Positions 51,801-62,981 of a DNA stretch of 64,000 nucleotides are shown piece after piece. The notes below the pieces were generated by a model. That model worked only from the letters and a program-made list of their open reading frames with translations. It was not told the origin of the DNA and searched no databases. Every line of letters starts with the position of its first letter. The stretch's first letter is position 1. A program made the position numbers and the translations under genes. Source of the stretch: Sipunculus nudus (Eukaryota; Annelida; Sipuncula; Golfingiida; Sipunculidae); NCBI GenBank assembly GCA_026874595.1, contig CM049320.1, positions 23,693,714 to 23,757,713 on the forward strand, given 5' to 3'.

Positions 51801-54800
51801 ATCAATGCAGGCGGGCGCTTTTATTTTAAATTTTTTGGTATGTTTCGATTAATATGTCAAATGATAAAGGAAAAGCATGAAAATAACAGTTTTATTTTGC
51901 TAAATAAGTAAAAGCACTACAAAACAAAGGAAATTGTATGGTTTTATCTTCTTGACAGAAATGTCGGAGCGGCAGCAGCTCAAAATTGGAAAGTTTTTAT
52001 TGAAAATCAAAATAAAAATTTTTGATGCGGGGGTTTAAAATTGATGCGGGCGGTGCCTGAGAACCATACCTTTAATTTTTTTTGGCCTAAGTGCCCTTTT
52101 TTATTACATACTTTGTGTATGTGTGATAATAATTTTATAGTTCATCTAAAGTGATAAAGATTTGTGGGAGGCGAGGATGTAATTACATCAACATGTTTAA
52201 TGAAACGCAAATAATAAAAAACTTTACAATATATCTTTATTTTTTGATACAACAGTTTTACCTGCACTATGTTCAGTTCTTGGTAACGGTATATCTCCAC
52301 TCATAGAAGGCGTATGCCATTTATTGCTACGCACATCATAAACCCTGACGAACTCTTCCTTTGTTTTGTACGTTTGGTTCCATCCACCTATAACGTACAT
52401 TAGTCCTTTGATTGCGGAAGCTGTGTGACCAGTACAAGCATGTGCCTGTAGGTTTAGAGAAATAAGAAAATATGATCCATTAGAGTACGAAAAACCCCAG
52501 GTACTTTACAAAACTACCTCAAAATATCATAATTTGTAATGTAGACAATGAAGCCAATGAATAATTTCAACTTGTATCACCAGACTATTTAATGTTACGC
52601 CATAAACAGCTATGACAGAGGGGTTATAACTAATGTATTACTTGGTGGTAAATGTTTGAAAGTGAGCATGAGATTCTCTGTAATTTTAGATCTGTATCTT
52701 AATGGCTAATTACCTGTAGGTATAATTAGCAGTACAGTGAAGGCCAAAGCATGTTCAGACAGGATGACACTTAGGTCAGAGCTAATTAGCAGTTCAAGGA
52801 ATTGCAATTGAATTTTATAAAGAATAATACACCTTTGGTTACAGTGCCAGCCGGGCTGAGAGATGTTCACACTCGTGCTTTTACAGTTAATCAAAGCATT
52901 CTAGTTGATTAGTTATAAAAGAGATAATGATAGTTCAATATGTATGTAAGGATTGGAAATCTAGACATATGGAGGTAGAGGAGCCTTGGACAGAGATGTT
53001 AACGTTGTGCATGTCTGTCCTCCGCTGTAGGACCTGGTGGAAGTTTGGCACACTAGGATGGAACTGGACTGGCTGCATGCTCAGAATATTACTTAAGTAA
53101 GTAATGGCGGAATTTATGACCACAATGTGAACCAATAGCTGCGTTCTACGATTGTTCTGTTAAGTAAATGTGAGACTTTAATGTTTAACAGGAAGATGTA
53201 TGCTAAATCTACAATCGGAATGTGTATTCTAAATGTTCACCAGAAACCTGTGACATGGCATTCAACTGGAATGTGTGACTTTTATGTACTGCCGGAATGT
53301 AAGACATAATGTGAACAGGAACTGGTAACTGTATTTTTCAACTGTGAAGCTGTAATTGTGATGTCAGAAGAATAAACTATGTGTTAAAGTTACAAAGACT
53401 TCCTACTTCGTGTCATCAACTTAGAAATACATAGAATAGCTATGTGGCACAGCAATACATTTGAATTTCATGTAACAGACGGCATCTTTACTTATGATGT
53501 GATATTTGATAGAGATGGGTAAATGAGGAGGTACCAGCCATCCATATGTCACGCAAAAAGGATCTGGGTTCACTAATTATTGAGTGTAAGATTTTTTTCA
53601 TGCATCATCGAATGACTTCACCAATTAGAAAACTTGGTTATATTTTTCTTATTTTCAATGAAACAAGTGTGAATGGAGAGATGATGGTAACACATGTAAC
53701 CATACATAGGGGGTGACCTACTTATAAAGGGTACGTTACTACCTGCCAGCCACTGGTCGGGTTAACAGTAACCCAGGTGTAAAAAAACAACTGAAGAGAC
53801 TCCTGTCATATTTAACAGATACAACTATCAATGATCATAAAAAAAGAATTTACAAAGCAATCAATTTTTTTTTACCTTTCATCTACACTCAGCTTAGAAA
53901 CGGATAAGAGAAATATGAAACGATCTGAAATATGATCTGAGATATCATTAGGGTATTCATGACGCATTTACTGAAAAATCTCATTATTGCAAACATAAGA
54001 TAAAATAACGGGGCGTAATATGTATAACTGCATATATACACCTTCTTCTAATACTTTATTTTTATAGAATTTCAAATATAGACCTAAACATATGTCCAGA
54101 AAACTGGTAGCTCAAAGTAACACAAAATAAATTAACATCAGAGTAAAAATTACACTTTTGCAATACATGTTTGAACGTTTGTTCGGTAAAACATATAAAG
54201 ATAACGAGGATAAACAGTAGTATTGCCGACAGTTTCACTTCTATTGTCATTTTACAAATACCATCACATATTGTGCTGGTCATACATATGCATATAACTG
54301 CAGGGTGTCCCAAAGGGTGGTATGTATTCCTTTGCTGTATTTGTAACATGACAATGGAAGTGAAAAGCAATGTAATTTTAACTATAATGTTAAATATATT
54401 TTGTGTTACTTTGAGCTTCTGTCATATTCCGTAAACAATCTTTGACGTTAGAGTCTGATGATAAGTGATTCATCCTTTTCCTTCCTATACTTGTCCAGTC
54501 ATGTGTCTATAAATGTTAAACTATCCAAACTCTGTGATGGCTTAAACTTACCTGTGGTTTGGACTCCCATTTGTAAGTGTTAAGGTTTAACAGAATAAGG
54601 TTACTCTTCATCTTACAAGCACCCTGTCGAAACGAAGTTACAAGAATGCAGTTCATTTACATTGGAGCGAAATGTGTTTAGAAAAAGCATGTTCATAATT
54701 AAACATGCGGCAGGGACTAGATTTTTCGTGGGTGTAAGGGAAAACACTCACAGAGACACCACCGAACACAATCATGTATTCATCAATCATACATGCGGAA

Positions 54801-57231
54801 TGGTATGACCTGGCTTCGGGGACGTCACCGTGGACTGTGAGACGGGACCACTCTTCCTTTGCTGTGGAAACAAAGTTTTGCTATTATCTGTTTAATGCCC
54901 CTTATTTGCATTGAATGGATAACTTATATCCCGTCTTGTGACATCATGGCACATGTTGAAAATTGTGCAATACATAGTGTGAAAATAGCCAAGAATACAT
55001 TGACTCTAAACATAATTCCATATTTGTTCTCTTACACCTTTTCACGAGAGATTTGTTTTTCATTTTTTCCCATTATGCAGGTATCAGTAAAACATTAAAC
55101 AAATTAAACGAATAATCCTCAAATTATCTGCCTTGATTAAAATCCAATATGCTACTAGAAAACCACACTGATGAATACTTAAAAATAGGCCTCGATCAAT
55201 AATAATATATATGAAGTATAAATGTTATAATACAATTCAACAAACAAAAGAGTGACATCTACAATTTAAGCCTCATCAGTAACAACATCTGGAACATAAC
55301 AAATAAGTGATCAGTCAAAAGTTTGGGACGTATCATTTGGATGACTATTTCATTTGTTCTGTTAATATGACAACAAAGAAAGGTCATCAATCAGTGCTAT
55401 GGAAGAATATCCGTTTGTACACAGGCTGAATAAGACGATGGGGTACCTTGAACAAGGTTATTGTTATTTACGGTAACTACCGCATTTGCTTATCAGCGCC
55501 ATCTTGTGTCCATTTAGTGAAACACATAACGTTTGTGTAAAGCATTAGAACTGGCTAATTCCTTTGTATATTCTTACACATTTGAGTGGATCACCAACAG
55601 GAATACATATAGCTTCATTACGTTGAGTTGCAATATGATTAAAGTTAACGTTTAACCAAAAAGATACATATCTTGAACTTCTAAATCGTTCAAAGTTCGA
55701 ATACTGGATGGTGCTGATAAGCAAATGCGGGAGTTACCGGCAATAATATAGTTTTGTTCAAAGGATTATTAACATTGGCAATCAACCATTTATCAATTTT
55801 CAACTGCTGCCATGTTTTGACCAAAGGTAGTATTTTTTGTATCATAAGTTTACAACAATAATTACTTAATAATTGTAATGATTAATCTACGGTTATTTTA
55901 TAATATTTACTACCACTTACACGGATCAAAGCACCAGAGTTTGTTATCCGAGTGTTTATCAAATTCTTCTTCGCCTCCCCATAAATAGATCTTTCCTTGA
56001 TACCCTGCAGCTGTGTAACCATATCGAGAGGATGGCGTGTTGTCACCCTCGGCCCATCCTGTCTTTTCTGATATTTCTCCCCATTGATAGTTCTCTGAAT
56101 ATGAATTACTATTTTCTTTTTCAGATTGATTTAAAATCGGCACACTCTGATTGTAGCTATATTCTATTGTATAAGGTGCATCCGTAGACCTCTCAGAATT
56201 AAAATTCTTGGAAACAAGTGTTAAATGGCATAGTATAGTTTTCTTAAAGTTTAAAGTGTTGTTTTTTATTTCATGAAATACATGCTGATGTGAATATTAA
56301 ATATTGCCAATCATTTAAAATATATGGTAGAAAACGCCATTTTAACATGAATTTTAGGATGAAGACCAAATGTACCTAAGAGGATCATTGTTGGTTGAAA
56401 TATCATTTCATATATTGCTTTATTTTATTGAAGATTTTGAAAAAGGCCCTATATACCTTATCAAATTAATTTACTGCCAAATAATTCTGTTTTTTTTTTT
56501 TGGGGGGGGGGGGCTTACGAAATTTTGAAAATGGCTATACAATCCTGCACTTATTACCTACAACCCAGTACATATAAATATATATGTGTGTGTGTGTGTA
56601 ATAAATATGACTATTGAAGTACAAAAACAATGGTGAAGTGTTCAGATAACGCATAAGTGTAATTCAGCCATTTCAATTTACTTACACTGCATTGCATCTA
56701 TATACAAACAACCTTTTTTGGTATCGGTGTTTTATAATGTGTATGTATACAACCGAAATTATTTCAACACAAACAAATTATTTATGTACAAACAAAAGAA
56801 AGCTCTCCTGTTCCATATGAAGTAAAACCATAACAATTTTTAAAATATCTGGTGACAAACGAAATATTATAACTAGAACTTTCTACAAAGCCGTCACATT
56901 GCGAACAGGATTATATAATGAGATAGGTACATTCTTGCCTTTCTACCTATTTATAACATTGCTAATTACGCTCTCAATCACAAACAATCACAAAATGTAC
57001 TGTTGCAAAATAAATAGATGTGTAACATGATATCTGAACAATGTTTGTGCTCTCATTATGTCAGTCTATTCGGTAGCAGTTGAGGTAAATTTTGATACTG
57101 TTTATCATTAAAATATTGCAAACCCAAGGTAATATGTATAGTAAAACCCGAGGCTAATAAGCCATATATAAGTGGACAAGAGGTACATTTATTTAGTTGA
57201 AATTGGGTAATTTAATAATAATAATAATAAT

Positions 57232-57273
<42 letters not shown>

Positions 57274-57447
57274 CAAATTCATATTATCCTTGATAATACC
57301 TGTATTAAGAACATTTACTACAATCCTGTCCATTTCGGGGGGCTCTGCTCCACCAAATGTATAAATGGAGTATCTATCAGGAACATGAACTGCTTGATGT
57401 CTCCACGTTGCTAGTCCCCCATCTCTGTGTATAGTGCAGGATGCCAT
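48827..57447 (-). CDS. KLHDC3-like kelch propeller (exons K1-K8; probably N-terminal part of a kelch-caspase gene)
   Basis: Minus-strand exons are 57447-57300 (or to 57319), 56206-55921 (or from 56163), 54861-54752, 54623-54552, 52445-52262, 50641-50561, 49944-49845 and 48935-48827. Junction phases from the second exon are 1, 0, 0, 1, 1, 2, 0, all compatible. The start ATG at 57447 gives MASCTIHRDGGLATWRHQAV, close to the KLHDC3 N-terminus. Kelch blades show YSIYTFGG, RYGYTAAGYQGKIYLWGG, ARSYHSACMIDEYMIVFGG, HTASAIKGLMYVIGGW, TLESTIFIYGG, and LYGHQCVAVGRHIVIIGG followed by CDLTVLSI. A Ser/Asn/Glu-rich insert sits between blades 1 and 2. KLHDC2/3 proteins are CUL2 ligase receptors for C-terminal degrons. 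Here the region after the last blade runs into the caspase exons instead of an obvious BC-box. The K1/K2 join has two phase-valid options. If the last exon is not spliced at 48827 it stops four codons on (TAA 48817-48815). Confidence 0.92.
50111..50434 (-). mobile_element. tRNA-derived SINE
   Basis: On the minus strand it starts CCGGCTTCCGTGGCTCAGGG. A pol III A box TGGCTCAGGGG (50423-50413) and B box AGTTCGAATCT (50380-50370) are about 33 bp apart, as in tRNAs. Roughly 240 bp of non-tRNA body follow, ending near a CCGAAACCGGAATGGGATTC word. The head does not close into a full cloverleaf, so this is a SINE and not a tRNA gene. It is in the kelch intron between 50561 and 49944. A 60-codon frame across it is not a gene. 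Confidence 0.75.
51749..52087. mobile_element. MITE with TAA target duplication (PIF/Harbinger-like ends)
   Basis: The left end GGCCAAAATAAAAAAAAAGG continues TATGGTTCTCAtGCAC. The right end is its inverted near-copy (GTGCcTGAGAACCATACCTT, then a T-run and GGCC). TAA flanks both sides (51746-51748 and 52088-52090). The 339-bp body is AT-rich and noncoding. The GGCCAAAA ends and TAA duplication link it to the 2.45-kb element at 29901. It lies in a kelch intron. Confidence 0.65.
53140..54060. other. Kelch intron, nothing recognised
   Basis: Intron between the exons at 54552 and 52445. At 53160-53360 there is a loose ~50-bp periodicity of GGAATGTGT/GAATGTGAxx words, too diverged to define. No exon is needed here because the flanking exons join in phase 0. 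Confidence 0.4.
54109..54417. mobile_element. Foldback (long inverted repeat) element
   Basis: The left arm starts AGCTCAAAGTAACACAAAAT and the right arm is its inverted copy ending at 54417. The arms continue through TTTCACTTCxATTGTCATxT and TACAAATAC toward the centre near 54300, with about 55 extra bp in the left arm (roughly 54170-54225). Because the strands resemble each other, both yield similar-looking reading frames, which are artefacts. No target duplication was identified. It lies in the kelch intron between 54552 and 52445. Confidence 0.65.
56485..56514. repeat. Poly-T/poly-G tract
   Basis: A T-run followed by a G-run, intronic. Length may be unreliable in the assembly. Confidence 0.8.
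57210..57272. repeat. (ATA)n/(AT)n compound microsatellite
   Basis: ATA trinucleotides pass into about 40 bp of AT dinucleotides immediately beyond the donor of kelch exon K1. Ile-Tyr and Ile-only reading frames here are artefacts that extend the true exon frame. Confidence 0.9.
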
Positions 57448-57449
57448 CG

Positions 57450-58058
57450 GGCATTAACAACTCCAGACCGTACAATCCACTAAAGGTTCCACTGGTGATG
57501 TGTCCTGTGTAAAATACCCGATTCCATGTATATGAATACAATTAAATGTGTATAAATACATTGGAGAAGTAATATTTGAAGACTATTATATGTCCCATTC
57601 ACGGTCTGCACAGTAAACACTATTGGAACGTTTCATCCATTTATTTAAGGATTGAAATGCGACCTTTTTATTCATTAGGGACAGCTCTGGCTTTCGTGAT
57701 TGACGGCTTTAATAATTCAAATATGAATACTTTGTTTTGGAAATTTGCAATAAAGCAATTGTTTAGCCATTGAATACTTGACAACAGCGAAACATACCTT
57801 GAATCAGGCTATCCGGTTTGTACATGTGTACCAGCCGTGCTTGTCGCCAAATCATTTTGCCCGTGCTAGAACTCCTTATCAGAGACCATAAATAAATGCT
57901 AGTTATATACCAAAGCGGGGGAACACTGATAAAAGCACGATTCCAAGAACAGCTGCTTGTGACCGTGCAAAAGTGTATTTGCTCAACTATTCTGATAACA
58001 CTGGATAAATTTTACTTCCTGAATAATGAAACCCTTTGGACGTTACTGATATCACACA

Positions 58059-58096
<38 letters not shown>

Positions 58097-60420
58097 GCAA
58101 TCATTCAACATATACCGACATTTAACTTTTAACAAGCTTTTATTACAGCCGGACTGCATAAAGACTATGCTCTACCCTTTCGAATTCAGGTTGGAGCCGT
58201 ATTAGAGGGAGGTTAAATGATAACTTACATTAGTCCGGGACAAAAAGGGTTGTCGTCTTAGCGGGGGTGGTCGACATGTGAGATTTCACTGTACTCTTCA
58301 AAGGTATTTTTTCAATATATAAGAGATTACGGTAATTCGATTACACTCGAAAATGTTAAATATGTTTATATGAATAGCTCCTATTTGATTTTCACTATTC
58401 ACAAGACACATGGACGAAGGCGTCACCACGGAAGGATCCTCAACAAATGAAATGATCTTAATCCATTCGCAAGCATATCTGCCGAAAAATTTTCCCAGTA
58501 GTGGGAATGCACATCTTTCTTCTTGAATGGCAATGCAAGGATGAGGATAGGATTCAAATTATAGGATTAGCTATCGGAAAAACACATGTCAGACAACTGT
58601 CAGGCTTCCCAACTCCCCTTGATGAGCATGAATGAAATTACTCTCATCCTATCATGCAATCAGCAAGGTGTTCTCTTGGTGACCTAGTGAACGCAAATCC
58701 CTGTCCGGTCAAGCTCATCCTGTCGGATGATTTTAAGATAAATTTGGGACCGCAGAAAATGGAGACACTGAAAACGTACACTTATAACGCTGATGAGTTA
58801 AAACTACTCAGACTGACGATGCTCTCAGTGAGTTACTTAACCTCAGACTGAGCACTTTCAATTAGCTACAATTTTAGGCTGCGATTTTTCTGCGGTGCCC
58901 TGACGTTACGTTGGCGGTCAGAATCGCTCTAGTGTTTTACTCATGTAGTCTTTCCAAGTACGTGGGTTTCCGCGGGGGGAACCCGCGGGTTATTCATCGA
59001 ACGGCCAGGAGCGGGACTGGGCGATTTCTGCGGCAGGCTTTTAAACGCCCCGCTAGGTACATACCAAGACGAATCAAAATACGGAAAATATAGCTCACCC
59101 CCCCCTCCCCCCCAAAAAATGCAAGAAATTGTTTTATGGTGATTTTCTCGGCTAAAGGATTAGCTTAACAATATATAAAAAGTTTTCCAAAATTGTACTC
59201 CCGGAAATTTTCTATTTTCAAGATGGCTTCGAAGATTGCCGCCAGCGCACCTCATATAACCTCAATATGACTATTGGGTCCAATAAAAACATCATCTCGT
59301 ATTTATATTACTGGGAAATCCAGGATGGCCTCCAAATCATCAAACATGGCCATAAATCATTCATTTTTTTTCATTTGGAGGTGTAGTTTTGATATCTAAT
59401 ACGAGGTGTAAGGGATAAAGGAATCCTTTGGAACCTTTGGAATCATTACGTATTTATGTCATTGACAAAGGTCCTTTTATCATCATAGAGTTGTAAACTA
59501 TGTATCTACTGTAATACTATATGTATTACATTTATTGGTTAGTATGTCAGATGAAACCAAATAAAGCATCGCTGTGTAGTCGTGGGGCTGTGAAATCAAA
59601 AATGGCTGTCGATTATTTCATTTGCATTAATTGCTCGTAAGTAATCTTCACATTATTGCCTAGTTTTGGTGTCTATACTTATTTTTGGGGTATTTACCCT
59701 GTAGTAAATTGTTAGCGAGTAAACTTGTACGTGCAGGTAACCCATACCTCCAAGATGTCAGACAAATAATTTTACGCTAATATGGTTAACTTTAAAGGTT
59801 CTACCCTTGACAACAGTTTGTTGTCTTTCCCAATACTTAGTTTTCATAAATTGAGAAAAAAGACTAGTAGTAAATCCTTGAGTATTCAGATAATCAAAAA
59901 TATCAGACACTGGACCTAAGATTGCCACTAGTACATTGAAACCGGATAAAACTGGTGCATTTCAATTAGATCGGTAATGTTTTCTTCCAGACTCCCAGAA
60001 ATAAAATAGCTGAGACCACCTGAATTAGGATCGCACGATGAGCGGCATCAGTGAAAAATAGTTATTTGTATGATATTTCTATCTATCTGAACAAAGTCAG
60101 GTGCAAAATTATCATCCTTGATCTTCTATTATCTTGCTGTTTGGAATGCTGTATCTGTTAAGTATATCAGGTCCTAAAACACTGGTATAGTCTCAAACGC
60201 CTACAGCTACGTCGTTCTTTTAAGTAGAAGCTATGGACCGTCTTCAGAGGACAATGAGGAGTGACCTCTTCCTATATCATCCAAGTGTGTGACATTTATG
60301 TCACTGTTGTTCAAAGACTTATTACCAAAATAGTTCATTCAAAGTTAATAACAGTTAATTCAATATATTTAGATATTGTTAGTAAAAAGGTTGTAAACTT
60401 TTAAAACCGGCACCTCCGTG
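57450..60420. other. Region upstream of the kelch start, no gene recognised
   Basis: It should contain the promoter of the minus-strand kelch-caspase locus, but no convincing core motif was found. A (CA)n microsatellite lies at 58054-58092. A GC-richer patch at 58860-59050 contains a CCGCGGG palindrome. Near 59219 CAAGATGGCTTCG resembles a YY1-type element on the plus strand, but related AGGATGGCCTCC words nearby suggest a repeat. No exon is supported. Confidence 0.45.
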
Positions 60421-60429
60421 AAAAGTTTC

Positions 60430-62364
60430 TCGACCTGTTCAAAAGCAGCTAGTTCAGGGTCTGACCACGTCCACTGCAAATCTTTTCTAGTTAGGTTACC
60501 GAGTGGTTTTGTGACTCAAGTGAGGTTCGGAATCAGCATGCCCAGTGTAATTTGACATTCCTACAAACGCCGCAGTTGTACGGTGTTTGAAGGTGGAAGT
60601 GGGTTATTTATGGCACGTAAATGTATCAGGGTCTGTTTGTAACCCTTTCTCGGTAATGCCGTGGCCCGTGAAAGTGATCGAAGATTGTCTAAGCTCAAGT
60701 TTGATGCCTTTGCTGCGGCACCTAGATAAAAATGCCACAAGTCTCTCGTCGTGCACAGCTTGGTCTTTCTCATATATGACAACATAGTCAGCCACACATA
60801 TGAAGAAGGGAAGTATATTTAAAGCTTTAAGCAATTTCTTCTGAAAAATCTCAGATGATGCAGATACTCCAAAAGGAAGTCTCAAGCATCCAAAACGTCA
60901 AGCAGGTTTGAAAGGTTGGTGGCCTGCTTGACTCTTGTACCAATTGTACATTCCAGTAACCTGATGATAAGTTTGCCTTTGAGAATACACGTCACATTCC
61001 CAATTCGTTAAGTGTCCCTCGAACGCGCGGATTGATAGAATTTCGTAACTCACCGGTTTTCTTGTCAGTGAGTTATCTGACGAAGTAGGTTTATCGACAG
61101 TCTTTATGATACCCATTCCCAGAAGACAATCCAGCTCTACTTTGAGCTCAGGCCTGATTGAGACGTCTGGTGGAATTATGACAGGATGTACATTTGGGTC
61201 AACCTCAAAGTGGACAATCCCTTCCAGAGTTCCTAAGTCACTATTGAACACATCAGAGAATCTTGCAGTTACCAAAGCTGATGCCACTCGTTCCATCTTA
61301 TCTGTGTTTATAATGACATGTTTCATTTGTGCAGCAGGTTTCAGTCCTATAAGAGGTGTCAAGTCCTCTTTAACAACCATGAATTCAATGGAGAATTTCT
61401 TTTGATTTTTCGGATTCTGTATGTTTGTGCGACAAATGCCAAGTGACGTGATTTCTGTTTCTTTCCACAATTTTAACTTTCGTTCCGTTCAACTCACCTC
61501 TCTGAGGTACATTGAGGAAGTGCATTTACTGACGCCCCATTGTCAATTATAAAAGTCACACGAGTGCCATTGACCATCATTCTACACCGTACATCTTTCG
61601 TGTTTCAATCTATCAATCTATTGCACGTCAGAGTCACTCGACTCCCCATCTTGTTTTGTGATTTAATGCACAGTTTGTCGGCTTTGCAATATGATCTCAC
61701 ATTCGCAAAAGTAAGGATTTTTTTCTCTTGCACTTATTGCATGTTTTACCTCATGTCGGACAGTCTTGCTTTCTTATTATGTGTCTGTTTCCGCAGAATT
61801 TACAGTTCATGCTTGGTCTTGTTGCAGAATGAGTACTCTTAGGTTTATTTATCCTTCAAACAGCTCTATCTTTCTTGGCCGTGTACATTTTGTTTATATT
61901 GTCCGGTCGGAGAATTTTTTTTCTTGAATGATTGCATTTTCGGCCGTTTTGCAAATGTCAATGCAAGTGTCCAGTGTTAGATTCCTTTCTCTTAACAGTC
62001 CTAATATATAGATCTAGCCCATCCATCGGGAATAGTGAAGTGAAATCCTTGTACATTTTCAATATGTCATCCCCTATATTGGCAATAAAAGGCAACTTGT
62101 TACTGACGGTCTTGTTTGTGCAGCTTAATGAAAATAGAGTAGTTTTTCGCTGCTGTTTGAACAGTTTCCAATCGTCAGTAGCAAGTTTAACCGTATCCAA
62201 GTTATTCGGACGGGGTGGTTTGAAACCATGTACAGGGATTTCGAGTTCAGAGCACCAATTTGACTCATGATGTCGCTGTTACCAGTGAACGCGGGATCAA
62301 GGCATATGCATATGAGGAGCAGAAGCAACAATCTGCGGGCATGGAGAGGACGGTCTAGGCACAT
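60430..62364 (-). mobile_element. Ty3/Gypsy LTR-retrotransposon remnant (gag, protease, RT), inactive
   Basis: Read on the minus strand from 62364 down: a gag-like region (frame 62200-61958); a zinc-knuckle remnant near 61820-61740 (CKFCGNRHIIRKQDC) with a stop inside; a retropepsin active-site region near 61560 (FIIDNGASVNALP, where DTG is expected); then the RT N-terminus at 61470-60898 (FEVDPNVHPVIIPPD, ELDCLLGMGIIKTVD). RT palm sequence follows at 60885-60604 (LRLPFGVSASSEIFQKKLLK, VADYVVIYEKD). The catalytic YxDD-type motif is altered (DD to DY) and several frameshifts and stops are present, so the element is dead. LTRs were not identified. It sits between the kelch start and the inverted caspase copy and could be connected with loss of that copy's 5' exons. 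Confidence 0.85.
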
Positions 62365-62399
62365 GGGGTTGTTTATCTCATAGAACCATTCATAGGTCG

Positions 62400-62980
62400 C
62401 TTCTGTTTTGATATTTATTATCTTTTGATCATTTATGTGTACTTATTTACTAATCCGGCAATTTTTGGCAGTTTTATTAAAATCTGTTCTTGGTCCAATA
62501 GCTCTGATTGTGCATTTTCTAATTTAGACTTTAAGCTTTTAGTCAAATACGCAGCAAAGGCTTACTTGTATTTATCAGTGAGGTTATTTTTCCACCTCGA
62601 TTTTACAGTGAGTGTATTTTTCTCTCTTTTTTTCCACTGATATCAGATATGTCACTCACAGTTTTTCTGCTGGCATTACTTAAGGATTAACAATCTGAGT
62701 TTGCCATTGACAGTGTGATGCATACTGGACACTGTATATCAGATAAACAATTGTCTTGGTTTTTAATTTAAACCTCTGATTTTGGGAAATAAACATGTAT
62801 GGTGATGTTATAATATAGTGAACTAGAAAAGCACTCAGTGAACTATTTTGCATAACATAAAATTAAAGAATTTAAGGATCAGCATTAAGTCAAATAGGCG
62901 CTTTTTATTATATGAAACATTAAACTGTGAAAAATTATGAATTGAGACATCATATAATATTTCAAAATATATTGTCAGAT
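62400..62980. other. Sequence between Gypsy remnant and caspase copy, nothing recognised
   Basis: AT-rich. This is where the rest of the caspase p10 and the p20 exons of the downstream copy would be expected; I find none. Confidence 0.5.
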
Positions 62981-62981
62981 T

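Noticed and set aside
54062-54434. Two overlapping, similar-looking frames on opposite strands
   Set aside because: They arise from the arms of a foldback element, not from genes.
58654-58851. A 65-codon plus-strand frame with fairly protein-like sequence
   Set aside because: No recognisable domain, no link to the caspase copy downstream, and no supporting splice structure. It may be an old repeat fragment.
59210-59400. A possible promoter with CCGGAAAT and CAAGATGGC
   Set aside because: Nearby related GGATGGCCTCC and CATGGCC words suggest a repeat, and no exon follows on the plus strand.
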